Assembly (NCBI GenBank): GCA_036939755.1
Contig: JALLAZ010000202.1
Coordinates: 1-19,597, forward strand
Length of the DNA: 19,597 nucleotides
Direction: 5' to 3'
DNA from: Stephanodiscus triporus
Lineage: Eukaryota; Bacillariophyta; Thalassiosirophyceae; Thalassiosirales; Thalassiosiraceae
Position 1 is the first letter of the stretch; every line of letters starts with the position of its first letter. The position numbers were made by a program, and so were the translations under genes. Of the stretch, positions 1-8,962 are shown one piece after another. The notes under the pieces were generated by a model. That model was not told the origin of the DNA and ran no database searches. It saw nothing but the letters and a program-made list of their open reading frames with translations.

Positions 1-254
1 TACTCCGATTGACTGCAAACAACTTCTGCTCCTTGACTAAGCGTTCAAACAAACTTGAACTCAGTGGTTAATGCGAGCACATCTTGATTTCACATGATGA
101 TTCAGAGAAATAGGAATAATTGAAAAGTGAGAGAATAATATGTGACGACAAATGCAGTGGTAGCTTTTTATCTATACTGGTGTCTGGGTTCTAGACCTTA
201 TCATTTTTACATTCCATTTTGGATGTTATTATGATAGCCATTCAACATGCGACG
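1..254. other. 3' flank of the ankyrin-like gene, no gene seen
   Basis: AT-rich stretch beyond the stop codon of the minus-strand ankyrin-like gene. I see no open frame with recognisable protein content, no RNA gene and no repeat. It probably carries the 3' UTR and polyadenylation region of that gene and unknown sequence towards the window edge. Confidence 0.5.
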
Positions 255-3200
255 TCAAAACAATCCACTGATGACAGACGGATCTTCTCGTAGCAAATAG
301 TAAATAATAGTAATTTGGTCGCTCTCAGCCTCAACATCATCTTCTTCAATAACCTCACTCTCCATAGAATGAAAACCAACGCCAACGTCAAAGCCAGGTC
401 GGTGACTGAGGTCAGATGTATACTTGATGATGGCACAGTCATTAGTATGGGGAATAGCAGCTTGCATAAAAGGAAACAAACCAGTTTTTCCATCTCTACG
501 TTGCAGCGCTGATGAATTGGCTTGCAATAACACTGCCAAACATTGAATTGCAATCTCAACATGTACACGCCGATGCTTCTGCAACGCTACCTTCGCTTCT
601 GCATGTAACAATGCTCGACGCTTTTTCCCCATCACAAGTGATGTGACAAGAGATTCTACCGCACAATGCAGCGGTAGCCGCTTGCTCTTATCATATACTC
701 TTGGAGCTTCCTCGTGAGATTCACTTAAGACCTCTCTCAATAATGTCAGCGTTTCGTCTGCTAAATATGCATCCCTTGCATCAATATCACTCCCCAGAGG
801 CTCCCAGCCCAAACCTCGGCATGCGACCTTGTGCAGTGGGAGCTGGCCATCATCATCCTGCTGGAAAAGCTGGTCAGAAAATAGCTTGATGTAGATCATA
901 GCAACTGCTGCTGGGTTCGCCGCCAACCGACAAGCCTCGTGCACCAAAAAGAACCGTTTACTTGATTCCACCGGAGGAAGAGAATGCCACAGCATCTTCC
1001 TTGATGGCGTTTTGGACAAATCATTATCAACATCACCATTAGTCTCACTGTGTACGTCTGATGCAACATCCAGAGCAGCAGTTCTCTCTTCTGCTTCTGT
1101 AGCAATGAGAGCCGCATAAATCAAGGAGGTAAACTTCTCGAATGCACAAAGGATGAACTCTTCCTTCGTCGACATGGGCACATCCGGTGGCAATAAACCA
1201 CTGCTCCCAGAACCTTGCGCAGAATTGTATGCCTCTATCTGGAAATTTCGCCTTTGCTGCAAATACTTCAGCTTCATTAATACGGCAATGGCATGCTCGG
1301 CAGCAACATATTCGACATGAATAAATCCGGAAGGAACGTGTCTCATTCGCAAAAAGTCAACTGTGCGATCTATGTTTCGATTCCTTCGTATGTATTCCGT
1401 GTCGAACACAAACATAGCCTCGGATTCAACATTTTCACTCTCACAACAGGAGCGCCCATCATTGAATGCGTCGTTCAATATCAACTTTGTACCCTGAGGC
1501 ATGACACCTAAGACACTTGATGTGGGGGAGGGAAAGTTTGGAGTGTCCCCCACTTCCTGCTCACGAAAAGTTAAGTCAACATCATCATTTTCTCGTTGCG
1601 TATCCCACCCTCCGAACCTATCAAGCAGCCCGTCTACGAACCGAATCCATAGCCAGCGTAACGGGGTTTTGCCTGATGCATCTCTTACGAGTGCCGCACG
1701 CGGATCTGCCTCCGCCAAAAGGCGCAATGTCCGCGCACATTCGTTTTTCATGCAGGCAAAATGAATGGGGAGCTCCCCGCGTGTGTTGGTGCACAGCATT
1801 GCTGGGCCGGACAATGTAGGGTACGGTTGGGGGTTCGATGATGTGCGTAGGACCCCTGGAGCTGGATGAGGCCTTTGATCATTACCCCTAAATCTAGCTT
1901 CAGCATCAAGGAGAAGACGAATCGTATCTGGACACCTTCCATGAAAAACAGCCGAGTGAAGCGGCGAGTAGTCACTAATCATCAAGCATGCCGCTTTGGG
2001 GTAGGATTTCAACATGATCCGACAAAGGCAGAAAATCCTAAACTCTAACGCCGTTTGGTAGTCATATCTTGGCAGTCTGCGGGGGATTAAGCCAAGTTGA
2101 ACCCCCGTCGATTCTACTCCGAAAGAAATCATCTGCTCATCGGCTAATGCGTCATAGCGAGGATCATCTTCCCCATCAAACGTCGAATCATCGGAGAGGG
2201 TGCTACAGCTAGAGTCATCTTCGTCACAACTTTCTCCTTCCGCTACTTCCTTCTTCTGTGCGTCCCTACACTCTCCATTGACAATGTTGGCAGCATCGTT
2301 TGAATTGAGACAGCTTGCTGAGGTTGAAAGACTAGCTGAAGACGTTCTCCTACTGTCCCGCGTCACTCCACGACCATGTCCCCGCAGCACTGCCATCATG
2401 GCACGATCGTCTCGGAATATGTTAAAGGGTTGGATGTGCATTAGGGCCCGGAGATCGGGAAAAAGAAACCCTCCAGCACCACCATTTAACAAGCCACCCC
2501 CGAAGATGGCAAATCCATCACCGACGGCCCTTTCCCCGCCCATGCCCCCTGGCGGTTGAAGCAAGGCAGTATCGGCACCTGTCATCCGTTCCACTAGGTG
2601 AAATTGGTTGTCAGGTTCCATCACTACGTAGATGCTGGATTTTAGCGCAACAATCAAAGGGGTTTCTGAATACTCGCGATGGTCGGGAATGCCCACGGCC
2701 TCGGGACAGGAATGGACCAAATCACAAACAGCTCCCAGAAGTGGATCAAAATATTTGCAGTCTTGATATTCGTCTTCATCGAAATATTTCTTATCTCTCG
2801 AAGCAATACTTTTGTCGCGGCCACTGGCGCTGTTCATCACATTTTTTTTTGTCGGATCTGTCGCCTTCCCACGTGACTTGAAACTCTCATCGCGTAAGTC
2901 AGAGTTCTTTCGTTTGGCAGGAAGCTTTACAGCAGATGAGACAGCCACCAATTTCCCATCATTGCTTTCTGAATTTATCATTTCCATGTCACCACCGTCG
3001 CGATTGTACGATATCGGACTGCCAATTTGAACAGATGCTACACAGCTCGACGCTCCCCAATCTCCATCATTGTTGTCATGATTGCATTCATTCATCTTAT
3101 TCTGCCATCTCAATTGACGTGCCGCCCGCCGCTCGACCCTGCGCAAATGTGCCTCCATACACCATCGAATGCCATCCCAGGAAGAGCCGCTAGTGCCCCA

Positions 3201-4634
3201 GTACTCAAAGTGGCGCAGATTTTGATTATTCTTCCCAGCGGTGATATCAGGATCATCTTCTCCAGCTGAGCTATCCTCATTGCTTTCTCGTTCAGTTCCG
3301 TCATCAACTTGCATGTCGCCTCCACTCACGGTTTCGTCGCAGTCATCCTCATCGTACGCATCCTCTTCTACCTCGTGAGCGTGCCATCTCCCCCCGCTGA
3401 ATGCAGGGGCTGCCGCTCCTCGGATCATGAAATGTAGGGGAGTGTTCCCATCAGCGTCTTGTGCCAAGGTGGCCCGTACGGAGCAGGGGCGCTCTCCTGT
3501 TGGAATTTTACTTGTTTTGGGTACCGGCTCTTGCGTCTCAGCAGAGCTTTGTCTTTCACCAGGCATATCAGTATCATCTTCATCGCAATTAGCAGCTACC
3601 TTGAGCTTTTTAATGTTCGCCACATTATCCTTGATCATGGAATGGATGGCACGTCGCCAATCCCTGGCAGTAGCATCTCCAACTTTGACTTTGTCTTCCT
3701 TTTGTGCAGCAGCAGCGGCGAACTTAGCATCTTCCTTCACGAGCATCTCATCCGCCCGAACCAACGTACGGACCGTTCGACGCCATTCCCGCAGGCCTAC
3801 TAGTATGGGAGGAACACGACCCTGCTGCTTCTTCTTCTTTTCTCTCTTAGATGACGTTCCCTTCTTGCGTGGCGTTGGGGAAGCCGCCCCCCCACTGTTA
3901 ATACCGATCCTAATCATGTTCGACGGCGCCCCTAGTTTGAGGGGCATTTTTCGTAATGGACGCGGCCTCCCCACACATTCATGCAATGGCGTGCCGAGCT
4001 GCGGCAAGCACCGTCTTACCGATGAAGGATCGAGATCGAGAACGAGCTTGACTGTTGAAGAGGGCGCAGAATAGCGACATGTCCAGGCGAGAGGGGATGC
4101 TGTGCCGAGACAAGTGGAGAGCATACGAGGCGTGACGGAGTGCGAAGCACGGGGAGGTTTGGATACTGGAGGGGTTTCAGCATCATTGCGATCAACCATT
4201 GCGTCGAATTTACCACTATCCTCTCCATTGATGATTGGGATGTTTTCTCGTTCATCCGCATTCAAATCATTGACACCACTTCTTGTATTGTTGTTCATGT
4301 ACGAAGAATATTGAGTATCAATATTCTCTCCTGAAGGTACTCTGTTGGAACAGCGTTGCTTGCCATTTTTATTGAGACTGCCGTCATTATAGTTCTCCTT
4401 TGTCTGATTTACCCCCTCTTGTTCATGTTCATGACTCCCAACATTTGCAGCGGCATCTTCGTTCGGCCCACGTCTGTGCAATAGGATCTGCTCCGCCAGG
4501 GCATGAACTTGTGCCCAGTTCTGCTCGTGACAACGTTGGGACAGTTGGAGGAATCGCTCTCCCTGTAGACGCTCCGATTGGGCGTTCGTATCATCTTCGG
4601 CCGCGGACGCGGCGGCGGTGGATTCGATCTGCAT
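255..4634 (-). CDS. large ankyrin-repeat-like protein (1459 aa)
   Basis: Single uninterrupted frame ending in TGA at 255-257. The frame stays open upstream to about 4700, but the first real ATG is at 4634 (MQIES...), so I start there. Ankyrin-like TPLH/PLHxA cores are scattered rather than in one tight array: NTPLHFMIRG near residue 400, SPLHSAVFHG near 890, ELPIHFACMK near 955, KTPLRWLW near 990, QLPLHKVACRG near 1265 and RLPLHCAVES near 1320. Between them lie long low-complexity acidic, Ser-rich and Lys-rich linkers, including a very basic patch rich in KKGTSSKREKKKKQQG near residue 260. No signal peptide or membrane segment is visible, so a cytosolic or nuclear scaffold is likely. Ankyrin repeats mediate protein binding, but the partner is unknown. 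Large intronless ankyrin-like proteins are common in diatoms. The exact start and a missed terminal intron are the main uncertainties. Confidence 0.8.
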   Translation of the reverse strand: MQIESTAAASAAEDDTNAQSERLQGERFLQLSQRCHEQNWAQVHALAEQILLHRRGPNEDAAANVGSHEHEQEGVNQTKENYNDGSLNKNGKQRCSNRVPSGENIDTQYSSYMNNNTRSGVNDLNADERENIPIINGEDSGKFDAMVDRNDAETPPVSKPPRASHSVTPRMLSTCLGTASPLAWTCRYSAPSSTVKLVLDLDPSSVRRCLPQLGTPLHECVGRPRPLRKMPLKLGAPSNMIRIGINSGGAASPTPRKKGTSSKREKKKKQQGRVPPILVGLREWRRTVRTLVRADEMLVKEDAKFAAAAAQKEDKVKVGDATARDWRRAIHSMIKDNVANIKKLKVAANCDEDDTDMPGERQSSAETQEPVPKTSKIPTGERPCSVRATLAQDADGNTPLHFMIRGAAAPAFSGGRWHAHEVEEDAYDEDDCDETVSGGDMQVDDGTERESNEDSSAGEDDPDITAGKNNQNLRHFEYWGTSGSSWDGIRWCMEAHLRRVERRAARQLRWQNKMNECNHDNNDGDWGASSCVASVQIGSPISYNRDGGDMEMINSESNDGKLVAVSSAVKLPAKRKNSDLRDESFKSRGKATDPTKKNVMNSASGRDKSIASRDKKYFDEDEYQDCKYFDPLLGAVCDLVHSCPEAVGIPDHREYSETPLIVALKSSIYVVMEPDNQFHLVERMTGADTALLQPPGGMGGERAVGDGFAIFGGGLLNGGAGGFLFPDLRALMHIQPFNIFRDDRAMMAVLRGHGRGVTRDSRRTSSASLSTSASCLNSNDAANIVNGECRDAQKKEVAEGESCDEDDSSCSTLSDDSTFDGEDDPRYDALADEQMISFGVESTGVQLGLIPRRLPRYDYQTALEFRIFCLCRIMLKSYPKAACLMISDYSPLHSAVFHGRCPDTIRLLLDAEARFRGNDQRPHPAPGVLRTSSNPQPYPTLSGPAMLCTNTRGELPIHFACMKNECARTLRLLAEADPRAALVRDASGKTPLRWLWIRFVDGLLDRFGGWDTQRENDDVDLTFREQEVGDTPNFPSPTSSVLGVMPQGTKLILNDAFNDGRSCCESENVESEAMFVFDTEYIRRNRNIDRTVDFLRMRHVPSGFIHVEYVAAEHAIAVLMKLKYLQQRRNFQIEAYNSAQGSGSSGLLPPDVPMSTKEEFILCAFEKFTSLIYAALIATEAEERTAALDVASDVHSETNGDVDNDLSKTPSRKMLWHSLPPVESSKRFFLVHEACRLAANPAAVAMIYIKLFSDQLFQQDDDGQLPLHKVACRGLGWEPLGSDIDARDAYLADETLTLLREVLSESHEEAPRVYDKSKRLPLHCAVESLVTSLVMGKKRRALLHAEAKVALQKHRRVHVEIAIQCLAVLLQANSSALQRRDGKTGLFPFMQAAIPHTNDCAIIKYTSDLSHRPGFDVGVGFHSMESEVIEEDDVEAESDQITIIYYLLREDPSVISGLF

Positions 4635-4737
4635 GAGTGTTTGCAGTACGATAGTTGCATTTATTGATTGCCTGGTCCCTAAGTAGTGGTGTCGTATCAA
4701 CTTGGTGAAGTCGCTTCACCGTTGAGTCTGTGATTAC

Positions 4738-4755
4738 CTAGGTACTCTAGGTACT
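4738..4755. repeat. tandem 9-mer CTAGGTACT x2
   Basis: Two perfect head-to-tail copies of CTAGGTACT (4738-4746 and 4747-4755). Related words (AGGTAC, AGGTAG, CTACCT) recur between 4835 and 4900 in the same intergenic region. Confidence 0.85.
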
Positions 4756-4839
4756 GCGCTGGATGGCGTACGATGCAAACGCTCCCGCCAATTTCGAGTT
4801 CTTCTTTCCGATCCGAGGAGAGAAAGAAGGGAGAGAGGT

Positions 4840-4903
4840 ACATACTAACTAGGTAGAGTACTTATTAGAGAGTGCTCTACCTACTCTACGATAGGTAGTA
4901 TGT
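4840..4903. repeat. nested imperfect inverted repeat
   Basis: Inner stem: AGGTAGAGTACT (4851-4862) against AGTGCTCTACCT (4871-4882) with one mismatch (a G-U pair if transcribed) and an 8-nt loop. The stem extends one more pair at 4850/4883. Outer stem: ACATACTA (4840-4847) against TAGTATGT (4896-4903), perfect. Unpaired bases separate the two stems. It could form a cruciform or an RNA hairpin, or bind a dimeric regulator. Confidence 0.75.
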
Positions 4904-5175
4904 TGTAAGCAGTTCGATACATACTGAACGGCAATAATTCCTACGTTGATGTATTTGACGACGTTGCACTGAACCGTTTGTTTCTTTTTTTTTAGAGAGG
5001 AGAGAGAAGAGAGGTAGGGGTGGATCACGCGGATGGAGCGCGGCCTTTTCCAATCCTCCCCCCGCCCGCGCACACCGAAAACACACAAAACACGTGCAAA
5101 GTTAAAGGAGAGAGAGATACCTATGGTCGTAGAACGCAAATCACACCAGCGATAAGTAGCGAATTCGAAGCAGAC

Positions 5176-5589
5176 ATGATGCACCAATCAAGCGCAACTT
5201 CCTATGATATCGTTGCGGCGAACCATCACGATGAAAGCGATCTCATTGCAGCGAATTTTCGCAAACAGAATTCAGGTCCACGCTTTCCCCTGCGTATCGA
5301 TTTACCATCCCCTCCATCATCCGTGTCCTCGTTGACATGGCGTGAACGAAACAATAAGGATCTGTTGGGAGAGGAAAATGTCGCGACTCATGCGAAGAAA
5401 AGCACCGTAGGATTAGGTTCAGTCATCAAACTGTTGAAGGAAGCATCATATGAAAAGAAGGTATCAGCCGGTAAGAGGAAGCCACTTGGAGACGCATCAA
5501 ATGGGAGAATTGTATTGGAATCAAGAGCAGCATCAAAGCGAGAGCTTGAAAAAGTTCAAAACAAGCTATCAGAGTTAGAGTTCTGCTGA
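5176..5589 (+). CDS. small D-box protein, possible APC/C substrate (137 aa)
   Basis: The frame is open upstream, but the first ATG codons are a tandem pair at 5176 and 5179, so the protein begins MMHQ. It ends at TGA 5587-5589. No family is recognised by fold. Seen in sequence: a Pro/Ser patch LPSPPSS at residues 43-49 that resembles CDK-type sites; a basic stretch at 92-102; a perfect destruction-box match RKPLGDASN at 101-109 (RxxLxxxxN, with the LGD-x-x-N form also found in B-type cyclins); and a short predicted coiled coil at about 116-135. D-boxes target cell-cycle proteins such as cyclins and securins to the anaphase-promoting complex. Size, basic patch and D-box recall securin-like or other small APC/C substrates, but here the D-box lies towards the C-terminus and no KEN box is seen. 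Function is therefore inference. It is divergent from the ankyrin-like gene and 264 bp upstream of the pentaspan gene. Confidence 0.65.
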   Translation: MMHQSSATSYDIVAANHHDESDLIAANFRKQNSGPRFPLRIDLPSPPSSVSSLTWRERNNKDLLGEENVATHAKKSTVGLGSVIKLLKEASYEKKVSAGKRKPLGDASNGRIVLESRAASKRELEKVQNKLSELEFC

Positions 5590-5853
5590 TCGTTAAGCGT
5601 CAAGTTACCTTATGCTCATTAAGTGTTTGATGGTAGAGATTCTTGTGTAGACAGTCCTTTCTAGCGGTAGAAACGCAATGTTGATGGTTCGCGTTGGCAA
5701 AGACGGATGGAAGTTGGCGAGTATGCACTAAGTATATCCGTGTGTACTCGAACATACTTAAGCCATAAAATATTTATGTTGTAATACTTTAATTTTTGGT
5801 GAAGGTTTTTTTTTAGCGCCCGTAAAGGATCAAGGTCTAATTGTTTGCGGACC

Positions 5854-8617
5854 ATGAAAACTACTGTGCGATCTTTATTGATCGTCCTTTTTCTTTGCTT
5901 TGACAGCAGCAGAGCGGATCAGGGTCTTAACCGTAAGAAGGGACGAGCGCTAACACCCGAGTGCCCTGTTGACGATTTCAATGATCCAGGGAACGACGAG
6001 AGTCATGAGGGATTTTTTGACAGCTACTCTCAAGGAGCCAACGGAAGGAGTTTCGTGGAAAGAATGAGAGCAAAACCAGAATCGTACTATCAAAATCTTC
6101 TTGATAATGTCATCATGTTTCTGTGCGATGTCGAGACTGCAATCGAGCGCTGCGTAGAAGAGGATTCGCCTTACGCAGCCAAAGATTGGTCTGGTGAAAC
6201 GTGCATCAAAGCCGCCGACTATGAGTGCCCGAGTGGGTTCTGTGAGCGTGCCTCAAACTGTTATTGGAATTCTGTACACGAAGGTCAGAATCGAACGACA
6301 CGGTTCGAAATCGATGCTTATGATAAGGCCGCAGAAGGTACGATTCATTAGAAGTTCGTTTGCTCTGAATTAGAGCTAGAGAGGATTAGATTACAATAGT
6401 ACTGACGTAATATTTGCTCTCTTACTTCTACAGCTCTTTATGGAACCAAGGATAGTTACGTTCGAGAAATCGGACTACTCGGTCTGATTGGTTGCATACT
6501 GTCATCCTTGCTACTTTTGTGTTGGGTTGTGTTTTTCATCGGCAGGTATTTGTGCTGCTGCCTCTGGAGTCCTTTTGAAGGATTTTGCTTCCTGTGCTCG
6601 CCAGTTCCCAAGAAGGACGGCTACAAGACGTGTCAGCACATCATCGTTCCTGTTTTTCTCTACTTGCTGACATTGGTCGGAATAATCGCTGCTGGGTCAC
6701 TTGCTTTCGTTGGCAATGAAGATATTAGCGTCGCACTCTCAAATACTTTTCTTCATGCTGATGGCCTTGCTGAAGATATGATTGTTTTCTTTGGTCGATC
6801 CAGAGTTCCACTTGAAAATCTGAATACTATAGTCGAAGATGCCGCCCTCGATGCGAGGTCAATCTTCGACGGGACAGAATATGTGAAGAAAGACGCTCAG
6901 CAAATTGTTAAATCGTTTGTCGGTTACTTCCGACTGCATTCGGAAGGCCTTAATGAAACCAATGCCATCCGACAATTTAACTCTGCGAGCGTTGGGTTTG
7001 ATGAGGAGGTCACTCCAATCACAGATAATGTACAGGCAATGCTCGACACGTTAAAGGTGGATCTGTATGAACAAGCTGATAGCATCAAGGGCGGTTTAAG
7101 CAATGCACTGGATCAGCTCGAGTCGTTCGAGCTGATGATTGCCAGCTGGCGAGGTGTAATATACGATTACGAAGGAAAAGAGCTTGGGATTCGAGATGTC
7201 CGCAGAGCTGCTGTGATGACGGTGTTCCTGGTCTCGATTTTCGTTGCAACCATCGGATTCTTTGGAATACTCGTCTGGAAGAGGCGCGTGTGCAGATGCT
7301 CGTCCGCGGCGATTATCAAAGCCACAGGTTTCTTCTCTGCGTTATTAGGATCGTTGAGTTTGATTGTGGCATCTGCCTTTCTATGCTCAAGTTTCATCCT
7401 GTACGACGCCTGCCAAACCTCCAACATTATCACTCGAGACTTCGAGCCCTATGTCGGAGATAAGATTTCGCCAGGTGCGAACGCTTGCTTCAATGACACG
7501 AATTTGGCAGTAGCATTGTGAGATGATCTCATGAAAACGTTGTTCATTCAGCCGACCATTCAGCTGCCTCATCTCACACTGTCCTTCTTCCTGGAACTTC
7601 AGCAATGTCACCGAAAGAGTGAATTTCCAACAAAAGCTAGATGACGGCCTCCAGCAAATCGCTATTGTTAATGTCTCTGAACAGTTTGAGTTGGTAATTA
7701 AACCCTTGTCAGATATCGAATCATCGGTGGGGAAATTCTCAAACATCGCACTGTCCGCCGTGAACAAGGCCACCGCGGCGAATCAGATTCTATGCCCATT
7801 CAATGACACGTACACCGAAGATACATTTCTTTCACCATGGGAGCTCAACAGGGACTCTGGCAGCACCTCTTATATAATCCGGGACAACAGGGGGCTTCCA
7901 ACGCCTTACGCCAGAGTAGGAGAGGAGAACAGTGAAATGTACTTCAGCCGAATATACAACAAGGCGGGAACGTGCTCAGCCCCAGAAAGTTGCTGCATCA
8001 AATACTCCTCAACCCCACCAACCATCTGTAAGTCAAATACCTACGATGACTGTGATCATGGAGCAAACTGTGCGTATCCTTGCGACAAGCTAAAAGCAGG
8101 GATCGTGGAGGGCTACAAGCAATTTTTGATTATTCGGCAAAAGGAGATGTCAATGATTGCTGATCTTGGACTCTCGTGCCCGTTAGATTTCGACTCTGAC
8201 TTTGACGATACATGTCCAACGCAAGACTTTCGATCTCAGTATGCCAATTCGACAATTTTTACGCAGATGAGTGAATACAAGAATAAAATCGTAGGGACGA
8301 GGGATGATTTGGTGGGCCTTGCGACCACATCTGTTGGAGATGCAATGATTGAGGTAGAGGATTTTCTGTGTACCATGAATGTGTCCTTTGTGGAACGAAG
8401 ATATGACGAAATTAAGCATGATGTGTGTGTGACACTCTTTGGAGGCGTTGCGCAGATAAATTGGGCTCTTTGGATGCTTGGAATCTATTTGGAGGTGGTT
8501 GCCGTCATAGCACATGTTCTCGCGGTGCGGGTGAATGGTGTCTCCGAAAAGGAGGCCACAGCATCTAAGATTCTTAGTGCCGGTGGTCGCCGTTCGTACA
8601 GCAGGAAGATGTATTGA
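5854..8617 (+). CDS. prominin-like pentaspan membrane protein (860 aa, 3 exons)
   Basis: Exons 5854-6337, 6434-7517 and 7603-8617 join in frame (484+1084+1015 nt = 861 codons). Introns are 6338-6433 (GTACG..ACAG) and 7518-7602 (GTGAG..TCAG). The start is ACCATG at 5854; the frame is open slightly upstream without another ATG. Residues 1 to about 21 form a signal peptide. A Cys-containing ectodomain with N146-R-T follows, then five hydrophobic spans at about 174-197, 230-255, 419-443, 458-483 and 803-831. The TM1-TM2 cytosolic loop is short and Cys-rich (RYLCCCLW then FCFLC), and the TM3-TM4 loop is also short with VCRC. Two large extracellular loops of about 160 and 320 residues carry NVT, NDT and NVS glycosylation sites and many Cys. 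This layout matches prominin (CD133 family, five spans, about 860 aa), which marks membrane protrusions, and is also shared by the shorter tweety family. Family assignment rests on topology and length, not motif identity. Confidence 0.75.
6338..6433 (+). other. intron 1 of the pentaspan gene
   Basis: 96 bp, GTACG donor and CTACAG acceptor, phase 1. Splicing gives ...KAAE-A-LYGTKD... and places TM1 directly after the ectodomain. Retention ends translation after a few codons at 6349-6351. Confidence 0.8.
7518..7602 (+). other. intron 2 of the pentaspan gene
   Basis: 85 bp, GTGAGA donor and CTTCAG acceptor, phase 2. Splicing gives ...NLAVA-F-NVTERVN.... The unspliced frame stops immediately at 7519-7521. 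Other AG dinucleotides at the 3' end do not restore the downstream frame as simply. Confidence 0.75.
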
Positions 8618-8962
8618 TGGATAACAAGAAATACGTGTCTAGCCACTCCAACCAACAAGCCGACAATCTTTCCTTCGCAAACTGTGTCTTCCAGTCTACC
8701 CAACCTGTCACCACTCTATGTGGAGCATCGTTTGCTCCCGAAATCCCTCACGCGAAATCAATCTTCATTGAGTATTACCTTTCGGTCCTGTTCCTTTTCT
8801 TACGCATGCTTGTTGCCCATCATCGAAACATTCCTCGAGCTCACACCCTCGGAGGCCTCTAGATCAATCTTCCCTTGCTACCAAGTGTTGTGCTCTGTGA
8901 CATGATAGTTATGTCAAGGTAAATAGGGAAGACTCTGTTTACAACAAGATTGCAAGTTCGCC
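8618..8962. other. convergent intergenic region, nothing recognised
   Basis: Tail-to-tail gap between the pentaspan gene and the helicase gene. Short open frames here have no family features. It presumably holds the two 3' UTRs. No repeat or RNA gene was seen. Confidence 0.5.

Larger units (their letters stand above)
4635..5175. promoter_or_regulatory. divergent promoter region with GTAC/CTAGGTA repeats
   Basis: Non-coding gap between the divergently transcribed ankyrin-like gene and the D-box protein gene. It contains AGTACGATA at 4645-4653, a perfect tandem pair of the 9-mer CTAGGTACT at 4738-4755, GTACGAT at 4768-4774, a nested inverted repeat at 4840-4903 and a T8+ tract near 4986. A frame on the plus strand stays open from about 5020 into the D-box gene but has no ATG before 5176. 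Promoter function is inferred from position; no TATA box was assigned. Confidence 0.5.

Noticed and set aside
3427..4074. 215-codon plus-strand frame opposite the ankyrin-like gene
   Set aside because: Antisense shadow of a strongly coding frame, with no recognisable domain or start context.
4635..4700. N-terminal extension of the ankyrin-like frame
   Set aside because: The extension would start at TTG; the first ATG is at 4634, and eukaryotic nuclear genes rarely use TTG.
5020..5175. 52-codon extension of the D-box protein
   Set aside because: Starts with GTG, not ATG, and has no conserved look. The tandem ATG at 5176/5179 is the first usable start.
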